Shown: positions 35,201 through 44,546 of the stretch, one piece after another | Layout of the letters: every line of letters begins with the position of its first letter | Position numbering within the stretch: the stretch's first letter is position 1 | Source of the DNA: Butyribacter intestini | GTDB lineage: Bacteria > Bacillota > Clostridia > Lachnospirales > Lachnospiraceae | Direction of reading: 5' to 3' | Length of the DNA: 64,000 nt | Assembly (NCBI GenBank): GCA_001414325.1 | Contig: LLKB01000001.1 | Coordinates: 62,001-126,000, forward strand | Position numbers and translations under genes: made by a program | Notes under the pieces: model-generated | Databases searched by the model: none | What the model saw: the letters and a program-made list of their open reading frames with translations, nothing else | Told to the model about the DNA's origin: nothing

Positions 35201-35959
35201 ATGAACATATTAGAAATGAATCACATCAAAAAGAAATTTGATGAAAAAACGGTTTTAAAAGATATAAGTTTAAGTGTGAAAGAGGGAGAAGTTGTATCAA
35301 TAATCGGACCGTCAGGTTCCGGTAAATCAACATTGCTCAGGTGTGCGACTTTCCTGGAAAGGGCAGATGACGGAGATATATCCTACTGCGGGGAGGAAGT
35401 GGTAAAAAGTCAGACAGGCATTGCCATATATCCTGAAAAAAAGATTATAAGAGAAGCACAGCAGAATTTCGGACTTGTTTTTCAGAATTTTAATCTTTTT
35501 CCGCATTATTCCGTACTTAAAAATATAACAGATGCTCCGATATGCAATCAGAAAAGGGCAAAGTATGAAGTGTTTAAGGAAGCAAGGGAACTTCTTAAAA
35601 AGGTAGGTCTTGAAGATAAGGAAAATGCATATCCGTGTGAACTTTCCGGAGGACAGCAGCAGAGAGTTGCGATAGCAAGGGCACTTGCATTAAAACCTAA
35701 GATGTTGTTTTTTGATGAACCAACATCAGCACTTGACCCGGAGATAACAGCGGGAATTTTAAGAGTAATGAAAGGTCTTGCTGAGGAAAAAATGACAATG
35801 GTAGTTGTCACCCATGAGATAGAGTTTGCAAAAGCGGTTTCCGACAGGGTTGTATTTATGGATGGAGGAGTTATCGTAGAGGAGGGAACTCCTGAAGAGG
35901 TGATAGATGCACCTAAAAACCAGAGAACACAGGAATTTTTAAAGAAACTTGGAATTTAA
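35201..35959 (+). CDS. Amino-acid ABC transporter ATP-binding protein
   Basis: 252 residues, GlnQ/ArtP type. Walker [11 protein letters not shown]-loop [17 protein letters not shown], signature [10 protein letters not shown], Walker [17 protein letters not shown]-loop VTHEIEFA. It has a short insert (about residues 73-87, [15 protein letters not shown]) common in clostridial members. Drives the fused permease upstream. GTGAAAGG lies upstream of the ATG. Confidence 0.93.
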   Translation: MNILEMNHIKKKFDEKTVLKDISLSVKEGEVVSIIGPSGSGKSTLLRCATFLERADDGDISYCGEEVVKSQTGIAIYPEKKIIREAQQNFGLVFQNFNLFPHYSVLKNITDAPICNQKRAKYEVFKEARELLKKVGLEDKENAYPCELSGGQQQRVAIARALALKPKMLFFDEPTSALDPEITAGILRVMKGLAEEKMTMVVVTHEIEFAKAVSDRVVFMDGGVIVEEGTPEEVIDAPKNQRTQEFLKKLGI

Positions 35960-36005
35960 CGCTATCAAGTATGGGTTTAGCCATCTTCTGATATGCTGTG
36001 ATAGT

Positions 36006-36045
36006 GTTATTCGCAAGCGGCAGAGAAGAATGCGAATAACCGCTT
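36006..36045. terminator. Hairpin after the amino-acid transporter
   Basis: GTTATTCGCA/TGCGAATAAC, a perfect 10-bp stem. AAGCGG inside the loop can alternatively pair with CCGCTT just outside, so two exclusive folds are possible. The T-run is weak. Confidence 0.5.
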
Positions 36046-36254
36046 GACTGTAGATATGCTTAAAAAGTATTTTTATACCATGAACAGACAGTGTTCGACA
36101 GCAAAATGTGAAATTATTATGACTGTTTTTTTAATAATATTAAAATATTTGGAAGTAGTGGTTGATTTTAAGGAATACAGTGGATATAATAGCCTTTGGT
36201 ATTGTGGAAATATATGGTAAGTTTTTTATTCAGGAAAGGTAATGATAAAGATAA

Positions 36255-37316
36255 ATGAGATACATAAGCATTGAGAAAACAAAACCGGGAATGATTTTAG
36301 GAAAAGAGGTATTTGATGATGAAGGCAGAATACTTCTTTCAGTTAATACAAAACTTACAAAAGAGTATATCACAAGACTTTCTATAAGAGGTTATCAGGG
36401 AGTTTATATTGAGGATGAATTATCGAGAGGAATAAAGATAGATGAAGTAATATCTGTCGAACTGAGAAACAGAGGAGCACAGGCGGTAAAAGACGGAAAT
36501 ATAGACGACCTTAAAACAATAGCAAAAGATATTGTCAGTCAGCTTCTTGATAAAGATAAAAGTATATCCATTGACATCCAGGATCTTAGAACTTATGACA
36601 ACTATACATACAAACATTCAGTTAATGTCGCTGTTATATCAACAATAATAGGCATTTATCTGTCCTATGACGAGGAATCCTTATATGAACTTTGTCTTGC
36701 GGCACTTATGCACGACATTGGAAAGACAAAGATAGACCCTGCTATAATAAATAAGCCAGCGAGACTTACGATGGCAGAATACAGACTGGTTCAGGAGCAC
36801 GCAAGATATTCGTATGATATTCTTGACCAGAACTGGCTTATGCCGGCAAGGACAAAACAGGGTGTTCTCCACCATCATGAAAATGAGGACGGGACGGGTT
36901 ATCCTGACAGACTTGTAGGTGATGAGATACCTTCGTATGCAAAGATAATTCATGTTGCAGATGTTTATGATGCACTCACTTCAAAACGCCCATACAAAAA
37001 GCCGTATGCTTTGTCAGAGGCGATAGAGTATCTTATGGGTGGAAGTAATGTGCTGTTTGACAGAAAGGCAGTTGAGGCATTTCTTGAGGCTGTTCCGGTC
37101 TATGCAAAAGGAATAGAAGTTACCATGACAAATGGCGAGAAAGCACTAGTTGTGGCAAACTCGTCAAATCCGCTTCGCCCTATCGTCAGACTTATCAGCA
37201 ATGGTAAAGATATTGACCTTAATAATGATAAAGATTATATAAGTGTTACGATAGCACCTCATACGGTCGTTGAAAATGACTTTACATCAGTTTATGAGAA
37301 ATTTGAATGTGATTAG
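36255..37316 (+). CDS. HD-GYP domain protein (c-di-GMP phosphodiesterase candidate)
   Basis: 353 residues. A small N-terminal domain (about 1-100), then HD-GYP (about 115-290): HD in LMHDIGKTKIDPAI, HHHENEDGTGYPDRL with the GYP-like GYPD, and HVADVYDALTSKRPYKKP. HD-GYP enzymes linearise cyclic di-GMP. No membrane or receiver domain, so cytoplasmic. A paralogue with the same layout lies at 62860-63957. The leader has AGGAAAGGTAATGATAAAGATAA; transcribed alone. Confidence 0.9.
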   Translation: MRYISIEKTKPGMILGKEVFDDEGRILLSVNTKLTKEYITRLSIRGYQGVYIEDELSRGIKIDEVISVELRNRGAQAVKDGNIDDLKTIAKDIVSQLLDKDKSISIDIQDLRTYDNYTYKHSVNVAVISTIIGIYLSYDEESLYELCLAALMHDIGKTKIDPAIINKPARLTMAEYRLVQEHARYSYDILDQNWLMPARTKQGVLHHHENEDGTGYPDRLVGDEIPSYAKIIHVADVYDALTSKRPYKKPYALSEAIEYLMGGSNVLFDRKAVEAFLEAVPVYAKGIEVTMTNGEKALVVANSSNPLRPIVRLISNGKDIDLNNDKDYISVTIAPHTVVENDFTSVYEKFECD

Positions 37317-37416
37317 ATAACATAAATGCCTGACATTTTTGCGATGCAATATATGTGGAGAACACAACTACTTGACTTTTTTTAAGATGCAATATAAAAT
37401 GAACACATATGTTAAA

Positions 37417-37715
37417 GACTGAGACGGAGACAGTACCTTTTTGGGAAAGAGTACAGTGAGTCCGGGATGGTGCGAACCGGGTATCTGACAAAATGGGAAT
37501 ATCACTCCTGAGTTGCAGGTGGAAAATATTTGAGTACACTGAGCCGGTTCCTACCGTTATATGGGTCATGTATCCTGTCTGTATAGGATTTGTGCTGTTG
37601 TTACATTATATGTATGAACAGCAGTGGATTTGGAACAGACAATGTGCATCAGAATAGGTGGTTAATGATAGTTTACGCTTTCATCCTGTTTGGGGATGGG
37701 AGCTTTTTTATTTTA
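37417..37715 (+). promoter_or_regulatory. T-box riboswitch (Ile) upstream of ileS
   Basis: Stem I contains AGTGAGTCC...GAACCGG and the specifier region GAATATCACTCCTGAG, with ATC at 37501-37503 as the probable isoleucine codon. The T-box sequence AGGTGGTTAATG at about 37656-37667 is the antiterminator bulge, and CATCCTGTTTGGGGATGGGAGCTTTTTT (shown here as the stem CATCC/GGATG and its T-run, 37682-37712) is the terminator. Uncharged tRNA-Ile is expected to allow read-through into ileS. Confidence 0.88.
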
Positions 37716-37786
37716 ACATTATTAAGGAAAGCAGCAAAGTGGAGTGCAAATATCCACTTGACTTTATTTAAGAAAGGAAAATGATT

Positions 37787-40700
37787 ATGTACGAAAAAGT
37801 TTCAACCGACTTAAATTTCGTTGACAGAGAGAAAAATGTCGGCAAATTCTGGCGTAACCAGCAGATTTTTGAAAAATCAATGAAAGCAAGAGAGGGATGC
37901 CCTACTTATACATTTTATGACGGACCTCCTACAGCAAACGGAAAACCTCATATCGGTCATGTGCTTACGCGTGTTATTAAAGATATGATTCCAAGATATA
38001 AGACTATGAAAGGATACATGGTTCCGCGTAAAGCAGGATGGGATACACATGGTCTTCCGGTAGAACTTGAAGTTGAAAAGATGCTTGGTCTTGATGGCAA
38101 AGAGCAGATTGAAGAGTATGGTATGGAGCCATTCATCAAGAAATGTAAAGAATCAGTTTGGAAATATAAAGGTATGTGGGAAGATTTCTCAGGTACGGTA
38201 GGTTTCTGGGCTGATATGGATAACCCATATGTAACATACGATGACAACTTTATTGAGTCAGAGTGGTGGGCATTAAAAGAAATCTGGAACAAGAAACTTT
38301 TATATAAAGGATTTAAGATAGTTCCTTATTGTCCTCGTTGTGGAACACCTCTTTCATCACAGGAAGTTGCACAGGGTTACAAGCTTGTAAAAGAGCGTTC
38401 AGCAGTAGTCCGTTTTAAGGTTAAAGATGAAGATGCATATTTCCTTGCATGGACAACAACACCGTGGACACTTCCATCAAATGTTGCCCTCTGTGTAAAC
38501 CCTGATGAGACATATTGTAAGGTAAAGGCAGCAGATGGTTACACATATTATATGGCACAGGCACTTCTTGACGATGTACTCGGTAAGCTCGCTGACGAGG
38601 AGAACGGTGTAAAAGCATACGAAGTTCTTGAGACGTTTGCAGGTAAAGAACTTGAGCATAAAGAGTATGAGCCGCTTTACGCTTGTGCAAAAGAGTGTGC
38701 AGACAAGCAGCACAAAAAGGGATTTTTCGTTACCTGTGACACATATGTAACTATGTCAGACGGTACTGGTATCGTTCATATCGCACCTGCATTTGGTGAG
38801 GATGATGCGAAAGTAGGACGCAACTATGATCTTCCATTTGTACAGTTTGTAAATGGAAAAGGTGAGATGACAGAGGAGACACCGTTTGCAGGTCTTTTCG
38901 TAAAGAAAGCTGACCCTGAGGTATTAAAAGACCTCGATGCAAAGAAACAGCTTTTTGCAGCACCTAAGTTTGAACATGATTATCCTCACTGCTGGAGATG
39001 CGATACACCGCTTATCTATTATGCAAGAGAGTCATGGTTCATCAAGATGACAGAGGTAAGAGATGACCTTGTACGCAACAACAATACGGTAAACTGGATT
39101 CCTGATTCAATCGGAAAAGGTCGTTTCGGAAACTGGCTTGAAAATATTCAGGACTGGGGTATTTCCCGTAACCGTTATTGGGGAACACCACTCAATATCT
39201 GGGAGTGTGAGGGCTGCGGTCACCAGGAATCTATCGGAAGCCGTGCGGAACTCGCAGAGCGCAGTGGAAATCCTGACGATGCAAAGGTTGAACTTCACAG
39301 ACCTTATATTGATGCAGTGACATTTAAATGCCCTGACTGTGGTAAGACAATGAAGAGAGTACCTGAGGTTATCGACTGCTGGTTTGATTCAGGAGCAATG
39401 CCATTTGCACAGCATCATTATCCGTTTGAAAATAAAGATTTATTTGAGGCTCAGTTCCCTGCACAGTTTATCTCTGAAGCAGTAGACCAGACAAGAGGAT
39501 GGTTTTACTCACTTATGGCAGAGTCAACACTTTTGTTTAACAAAGCTCCTTATGAGAATGTTATTGTGCTCGGTCATGTTCAGGACGAGAATGGGCAGAA
39601 GATGAGTAAGTCAAAAGGAAATGCGGTAGATCCATTTGATGCACTTGATAAATACGGTGCTGACGCAATCCGCTGGTACTTCTATATAAACAGTGCTCCG
39701 TGGCTTCCAAACCGTTTCCACGGCAAGGCAGTTCAGGAGGGACAGCGTAAATTCATGGGTACATTGTGGAACACATATGCATTCTTTGTACTCTATGCAA
39801 ACATTGATGAGTTTGATGCAACAAAATATACACTTGACTATGACAAACTTTCGGTAATGGATAAGTGGCTCTTATCAAGACTTAACAGCACTGTTAAGGA
39901 AGTTGATGAAAATCTTGCATCATATCGTATTCCTGAGACAGCAAAAGCACTCCAGAGCTTTGTTGATGAGATGAGTAACTGGTATGTAAGACGCTGCCGT
40001 GAAAGATTTTGGGCAAAGGGAATGGAGCAGGATAAAATAAATGCTTACATGACGCTCTATACTGCACTTGTAACAATCTCAAAGGCAGCAGCACCTATGA
40101 TTCCGTTTATGACAGAAGATATTTACAGAAACCTTGTATGCACTCTTGATGCAAATGCACCTGAAAGCGTACATCTCTGTGACTTCCCTGAGGTAAATGA
40201 GGCTCATATCGACAAGAAACTTGAAGAAGATATGGAGACTGTACTTGAAGCCGTAGTAATCGGTCGTGCCTGCCGTAATACAGCAAACATCAAGAATCGT
40301 CAGCCAATCGGAAAAATGTATATCAAAGCAGATGCAGAGCTTTCAGAGTTCTATATGGACATTATCAAGGACGAGCTTAATGTCAAAGAAGCCGTACTCA
40401 CACAGGATGTAAGCGAGCTTACAACATACAGCTTCAAGCCACAGCTTAAGACACTCGGCCGCAGATTTGGAAAACAGATAAACAATGTAAAGGAAATCCT
40501 TGCAGGACTTGACGGTCAGAAAGCAATGGCAGAGATTAACGAAAAAGGAAACCTTACCATCACGGTTGACGGAAACGAGGAAGTGCTTGAAAAAGATGAT
40601 CTTCTCATCGAAGCGGCACAGATGGAGGGTTACATTTCAGATACAGACCACGGAATAACAGTCGTACTCGACACAAATCTCACACCTGAACTTATCGAGG

Positions 40701-40948
40701 AGGGATTTGTCCGTGAGGTTATCAGTAAAATCCAGACAATGCGTAAAGACGCAGGATTTGAGGTAATGGACCATATCTGTGTATCAATGCAGGACAATGA
40801 CAAGATATCTGACATCGTAAAGAAAAACGAGGAGCAGATTAAGTCAGAGGTGCTTGCGAATGAAACTAAGTATGACGGAGCTGTTGGATTCACAAAAGAG
40901 TGGAATATAAATGGCGAGAAAGTAATGCTTGGCGTAGAAAAAATGTAA
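37787..40948 (+). CDS. ileS: Isoleucyl-tRNA synthetase (long, type 2 form)
   Basis: About 1053 residues; ATG 37787 follows AAAGGAAAATGATT, ATG 37781 is an alternative. Class I synthetase signatures: HIGH in GKPHIGHVLTRVIKD, the editing domain (about 180-400), KMSKS in GQKMSKSKGNAVDPFDALDK, and the anticodon-binding C-terminal part with the VDEMSNWYVRRCRERFWA block. The length (about 1050 against some 930) and the eukaryote-like features mark the type 2 family, common in Clostridia and usually less sensitive to mupirocin; that last point is family knowledge, not shown here. Controlled by the T-box. Confidence 0.97.
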   Translation: MYEKVSTDLNFVDREKNVGKFWRNQQIFEKSMKAREGCPTYTFYDGPPTANGKPHIGHVLTRVIKDMIPRYKTMKGYMVPRKAGWDTHGLPVELEVEKMLGLDGKEQIEEYGMEPFIKKCKESVWKYKGMWEDFSGTVGFWADMDNPYVTYDDNFIESEWWALKEIWNKKLLYKGFKIVPYCPRCGTPLSSQEVAQGYKLVKERSAVVRFKVKDEDAYFLAWTTTPWTLPSNVALCVNPDETYCKVKAADGYTYYMAQALLDDVLGKLADEENGVKAYEVLETFAGKELEHKEYEPLYACAKECADKQHKKGFFVTCDTYVTMSDGTGIVHIAPAFGEDDAKVGRNYDLPFVQFVNGKGEMTEETPFAGLFVKKADPEVLKDLDAKKQLFAAPKFEHDYPHCWRCDTPLIYYARESWFIKMTEVRDDLVRNNNTVNWIPDSIGKGRFGNWLENIQDWGISRNRYWGTPLNIWECEGCGHQESIGSRAELAERSGNPDDAKVELHRPYIDAVTFKCPDCGKTMKRVPEVIDCWFDSGAMPFAQHHYPFENKDLFEAQFPAQFISEAVDQTRGWFYSLMAESTLLFNKAPYENVIVLGHVQDENGQKMSKSKGNAVDPFDALDKYGADAIRWYFYINSAPWLPNRFHGKAVQEGQRKFMGTLWNTYAFFVLYANIDEFDATKYTLDYDKLSVMDKWLLSRLNSTVKEVDENLASYRIPETAKALQSFVDEMSNWYVRRCRERFWAKGMEQDKINAYMTLYTALVTISKAAAPMIPFMTEDIYRNLVCTLDANAPESVHLCDFPEVNEAHIDKKLEEDMETVLEAVVIGRACRNTANIKNRQPIGKMYIKADAELSEFYMDIIKDELNVKEAVLTQDVSELTTYSFKPQLKTLGRRFGKQINNVKEILAGLDGQKAMAEINEKGNLTITVDGNEEVLEKDDLLIEAAQMEGYISDTDHGITVVLDTNLTPELIEEGFVREVISKIQTMRKDAGFEVMDHICVSMQDNDKISDIVKKNEEQIKSEVLANETKYDGAVGFTKEWNINGEKVMLGVEKM

Positions 40949-40986
40949 AGATAGCTGAATTGTTGTCATAAAAAACACTATTATGG

Positions 40987-41034
40987 AAGTCCCCTGCTTT
41001 TATTGCGTAGAGTAATAAAAGCAGGGGACTTTTA
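40987..41034. terminator. Terminator after ileS
   Basis: AAGTCCCCTGCTTTTATT pairs with AATAAAAGCAGGGGACTT, followed by TTTAAC. Also stands at the 3' side of the nitroreductase fragment. Confidence 0.9.
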
Positions 41035-41079
41035 ACTAAGAATTGTTCTTCAATAATATTATTATTTACAATAATATTA

Positions 41080-41331
41080 TTATTTGCAATAATAAATCAA
41101 ATCAGATAAAGGCATACGGGTTTCTTCATGACGCGTTAAAGAAGCCGGTTTTTCATCTGAATATCCAATTGCGAGAATATTTACAGGTTCAAGATTATCC
41201 GGTAAATTAAATTCTTCTTTTATTACATCAGGTTTGAAATAACATATCCATACACTGCCAAGACCGAGCTCGGTTGCTTCTAACATCATATGGTCTGTCA
41301 GGATTGATGCATAGAAAAGTTTATCCTGTTG
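41080..41331 (-). pseudogene. C-terminal fragment of a nitroreductase
   Basis: Reads [59 protein letters not shown], split here for reading: the C-terminal half of an FMN nitroreductase, including the GLGSVWI and LAIGY strands. The N-terminal half with most FMN contacts is missing and the frame meets a stop right at the junction near 41335. It faces the C-terminal piece of an HxlR regulator on the other strand. Confidence 0.75.
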
Positions 41332-41435
41332 TCCCACCTAAGACGGAATACTCATTAACTGATTTTGGGAAAACACTTTCGCCAATACTTGATGCTATGT
41401 GTAATTGGGGGAATGATTATCTTGAGGATAAATAG
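41331..41435 (+). pseudogene. C-terminal fragment of an HxlR-type regulator
   Basis: The plus strand reads [20 protein letters not shown] then [14 protein letters not shown] and TAG. PPKxEYSLTxxG is the wing of the HxlR winged-helix family. The recognition helix and N-terminus are missing. It abuts the nitroreductase remnant; the two are tail-out, so the shared divergent promoter and both gene starts have been lost in one deletion. Confidence 0.7.
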
Positions 41436-41492
41436 AATAGTGTGTCAGCTATAATTTTGTGATGAATATAAAAGTAAGGTATTATTATAATA

Positions 41493-41543
41493 AAAGAGAC
41501 AATCTCGTCAGAATGTAAAAATGGCAGGATGGTCTCTTTTTAT
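41493..41543. terminator. Terminator-like hairpin
   Basis: AAAAGAGACAATC pairs with GATGGTCTCTTTT (one mismatch), then TTATT. Lies between the HxlR remnant and the convergent PD-(D/E)XK gene. Confidence 0.7.
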
Positions 41544-41569
41544 TAAGATTTCTAAAAATGACAACAAAT

Positions 41570-42505
41570 CTAATTTTTCTGAATGATTTCCTTTATTTTA
41601 TCAACATCATACTGTGTGGCTAATGCTATCTGCTCTATTGTGAAGTTGTTATTATACATATTTAAGATTATATCAATCTGAGCAGAAGTCTTACCCTGAG
41701 CAATGCCAGCGGATCTGCCCTTTTCAAGTGCTTTTTCCTCGATACCCTGACTTAAATTACACATAATGCTCACTCCTTCCTCAATATCGCTTTCAACAGG
41801 TATGTCATATTCTTTATTTATTATATCAATTTTTTGCTTTGCGTTCAATGTGTTCGTAAAGAGAGCGGCAAGTAAACGATGCATTTCATAGGTATTATCA
41901 TGTTCAGGCAGGGTGTCAGATATTCCTATCATTACGATGTTTAATAAATCAAGGTTGCCGCGCCAGTTATGTTTTCCTATGAGGTCATCTTTTGTGAGAT
42001 GTATATGGCACATTGTATTTTCTTCCATACCCATACATACCCAAATCGAATAAACCTTTTTAATATCATCATAGTTCATGTTTATAAAATCTCTTTGTTT
42101 TTGTGATGATACAAGCCGGCTTATATAAAAAACAGCTCTGTTTATGATTTGATATTTCTTTGGTTCATCTTTTTGTGCTTCAATATTTATAATTACCTGA
42201 GATATTCCATTTTCATTATTTGAGTTATTACCTGACTTTGATGGCACTCGAACATAAAAGATTATGTCAAATCTTATCAAGCCCTCATTGATTTCAAAGT
42301 TTTCAGTGTTAAGTCCGGCTATTTTAGAGTTATCATTAAAAATTGCATTGGTACTGCCGGGTTCAACAGGGACTATGCCAACATATGGTTCACCCTCAAT
42401 ATATTTTACAACATCGTTTGCCTTCATACCTTTAAATTCTTTTATAGTCTTAACAAGTGTGCAGTTTACGGATTTATCAAGGTCGGATAACATGGTGCTA
42501 TGCAC
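41570..42505 (-). CDS. PD-(D/E)XK nuclease-family (Rpn-like) transposase protein
   Basis: 311 residues of the PD-(D/E)XK transposase-like family frequent in Lachnospiraceae (related to Rpn recombination-promoting nucleases). The nuclease core is seen as RFDIIFYVRVP...QVIINIEAQKDEPKKYQIINRAVFY (D, then ExQ). The conserved middle SQKQRDFINMNYDDIKKVYSIW and the C-terminal IEEGVSIMCNLSQGIEEKALE plus a degenerating-repeat tail are typical. The N-terminus may be shortened: the first codons lie in sequence that is duplicated at 42565, next to tRNA-Leu. Function in vivo uncertain. Confidence 0.82.
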   Translation of the reverse strand: MHSTMLSDLDKSVNCTLVKTIKEFKGMKANDVVKYIEGEPYVGIVPVEPGSTNAIFNDNSKIAGLNTENFEINEGLIRFDIIFYVRVPSKSGNNSNNENGISQVIINIEAQKDEPKKYQIINRAVFYISRLVSSQKQRDFINMNYDDIKKVYSIWVCMGMEENTMCHIHLTKDDLIGKHNWRGNLDLLNIVMIGISDTLPEHDNTYEMHRLLAALFTNTLNAKQKIDIINKEYDIPVESDIEEGVSIMCNLSQGIEEKALEKGRSAGIAQGKTSAQIDIILNMYNNNFTIEQIALATQYDVDKIKEIIQKN

Positions 42506-42685
42506 CGAAGCGGAGCGGAGACCTTGAAACCAGATTCAAGATTTATACCTATACAAAAACAATCTGTGCAGTTTACGGATTTATCAGGTGCGGATAACAG
42601 GGTGCACATCGTCCGGTGGACGATGGCAATGCACCGACCGAAGCGGAGCGGAGACCTTGAATCCAGATTCAAGGTCTCTACCCGC
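42459..42685. repeat. Two direct repeats beside tRNA-Leu
   Basis: TGTGCAGTTTACGGATTTATC, trimmed, begins both copies (about 42459 and 42565). Each continues through GGATAACA, a GTGC...GCACC hairpin and GAAGCGGAGCGGAGACCTTG to CCAGATTCAAG. Copy 2 contains GTGCGGATAACAGG (42588-42601), identical to the tRNA-Leu 3' end at 42724-42737; copy 1 has a degenerate version. The first part of copy 1 is coding sequence of the Rpn-like gene. Confidence 0.8.
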
Positions 42686-42690
42686 ACAAA

Positions 42691-42723
42691 AAAACCCCCT
42701 GTGATTTTCACAGGGGGTTTTTA
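42691..42723. terminator. Terminator of tRNA-Leu(TAG)
   Basis: AAAAACCCCCTGTG/CACAGGGGGTTTTT, perfect stem with T-runs on both strands. Confidence 0.92.
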
Positions 42724-42724
42724 G

Positions 42725-42806
42725 TGCGGATAACAGGACTTGAACCTGCACGCCACAGGGCACAAGAACCTAAATCTTGCGTGTCTGCCAATTCCACCAC
42801 ATCCGC
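42725..42806 (-). tRNA. tRNA-Leu (TAG)
   Basis: Minus strand: acceptor GCGGATG with TATCCGC, D arm GGTGGAATTGGCAGACAC, anticodon arm CAAGATTTAGGTTCTTG with TAG, a long variable arm and T arm GCAGGTTCAAGTCCTGT. Class II tRNA of 82 nt, CCA not encoded. Confidence 0.96.
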
Positions 42807-42884
42807 ATCTACATGATATTGTAAGTTTAAAATATCGTATAAAAGAATAACATAGTGACTATTTTTTGTCAAATATGTTGATGA

Positions 42885-44441
42885 TTATATTCTTTCAATT
42901 TTACTCTTTTTTCTAAATTCGGCAGGACTCATTTTGACATATTTTTTAAACTTTGTGTGGAAATAGTCAACATTTTTGTAGCCGACTTTTTCGGCAATCT
43001 CATAAACTTTTAAATCTGTTGTCAAAAGAAGCTCTTTTGAATGTTTTATTCTTACTTTGTCTACAAAGACATTGAAGCCCTCGCCAACTTTTTTATTAAA
43101 TATCTTTCCAAGATATGAGCTGTTGTATCCAAAAAGAGGAGCAATATTTTCGAGTTTGATATTGTCCATATAATTGTGCTCTATGTAGTGGATTATGTCA
43201 TCCATGACACCTTCGCTTGTCGGATTGCCGATAGTTCTTGTTATCATGTCAAACTGCTCGGTGAAGTAGAGCATAATCTCGTAAAGATAGTATTTGTCAC
43301 CAATGTAGTCTATAATCTCTGTGTTGCCCGGAAATGGAATATTAGCATTGTGATATAAGTGTGATATTTTCTCCTTTATTGACAGATATAAATCTGTGAG
43401 GAAAAGTTTTATCCTTGAAATATCACTTGTCGAGTAAAACAGATTTCGTTCAAGTTCATGAAGTGTCTCGGCAATCTGATTACGTTTTGAAGCCTGAATA
43501 TAACCTGTAAGTTTTTCGCAATATTCCTGAAGGTGTTCATCGGAAATGTCGTAAGTGTTTTCATATTCTTCTTTCGGAAGTTCGTCCCAGCCTATTGTAT
43601 GCTGCTTGTCCTCACAGAAAAATCTTCTTTGCAGGAGCTTATGTGCCTGCTGGTAAGAAATGTGAACATCTTCGATAGAATGAACTTCGCTTCCATATGC
43701 TATAAATAAGGAGTCAAGAGGTGAATTTTCCTGAGGTTTTTGTTCTCTGTTATAGTGATCCAAAAATTCCTGGAATTTGTGTAAAGTAAATGCACCCTTT
43801 AACAGTATGACTTCATTTTGATCAATTTCAATACTTTCATAAGAACTGTTTCTCTTGTTTGTTACTTTTAAAAGATCAGAAAACTTATAGGGCAGTTCAG
43901 TAGCGTGATGACTGTATTTTTCATAGATTACTACCTGATATATGTCGGCATCTATGTTCATGTCATCTATATTATTTATAGTCGAAGTACCCGTAAGTAT
44001 GTCAAAAAGGATCATGCTTTTTGCTTTATCACGATAAGTGCTTAAGGTTTCTTTATCTTCTGCTTCTTTACTTATCTGTGAGCGGATGGAATCAACTGTC
44101 TCGTAAAGCTCATCCTCGTCAATAGGTTTTGTAAGATAGTAATCGACACCGTTTTTAATGGCGGCCTGTGCGTACTTAAAATCCGTATAGCCGCTTAGTA
44201 TTATGACTTTTCCGTTAAATCCCTTGTTTCTGGCTGCTTCGACGACATCTAGTCCAAGCATTTTAGGCATACGAATATCCATAAGTACCAGATCCGGATG
44301 TTTATTCAAAATAAAATTAAGGGCATCTACTCCGTTTGATGCCTCTCCTATTATCTCGAAACCAAGTTGTTCCCAATCAATAATACATTTGATACCTTGT
44401 CTTATTATTAATTCATCATCTGCGATAAAAACTGTATTCAT
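42885..44441 (-). CDS. YesN-type response regulator with AraC HTH
   Basis: 518 residues. Receiver domain (about 1-120) with D9/D10, D55 in LVLMDIRMPKM and K105 in YLTKPIDEDEL; a long middle region (about 130-400) of no clear family; AraC/XylS double HTH at the C-terminus (about 410-515, IKLENIAPLFGYNSSYLGKIF and KVYEIAEKVGYKNVDYFHTKF). Such regulators act with a LytS/YesM-type kinase to control sugar uptake. No partner kinase is in this window, so it is an orphan here. GGAGG precedes the ATG. Confidence 0.92.
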   Translation of the reverse strand: MNTVFIADDELIIRQGIKCIIDWEQLGFEIIGEASNGVDALNFILNKHPDLVLMDIRMPKMLGLDVVEAARNKGFNGKVIILSGYTDFKYAQAAIKNGVDYYLTKPIDEDELYETVDSIRSQISKEAEDKETLSTYRDKAKSMILFDILTGTSTINNIDDMNIDADIYQVVIYEKYSHHATELPYKFSDLLKVTNKRNSSYESIEIDQNEVILLKGAFTLHKFQEFLDHYNREQKPQENSPLDSLFIAYGSEVHSIEDVHISYQQAHKLLQRRFFCEDKQHTIGWDELPKEEYENTYDISDEHLQEYCEKLTGYIQASKRNQIAETLHELERNLFYSTSDISRIKLFLTDLYLSIKEKISHLYHNANIPFPGNTEIIDYIGDKYYLYEIMLYFTEQFDMITRTIGNPTSEGVMDDIIHYIEHNYMDNIKLENIAPLFGYNSSYLGKIFNKKVGEGFNVFVDKVRIKHSKELLLTTDLKVYEIAEKVGYKNVDYFHTKFKKYVKMSPAEFRKKSKIERI

Positions 44442-44546
44442 GGGACCTCCTTTATCATAAAAATGTAATCACTCAAGTATTTATTATACATAAGGAATTA
44501 GATTTTTGCAATGGAATTATTAGAGAATTCCGGGAGGGAGTGTCGT

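Noticed and set aside
37590-37784. Open frame just before ileS
   Set aside because: It lies in the T-box antiterminator and terminator, which fully explain the sequence.
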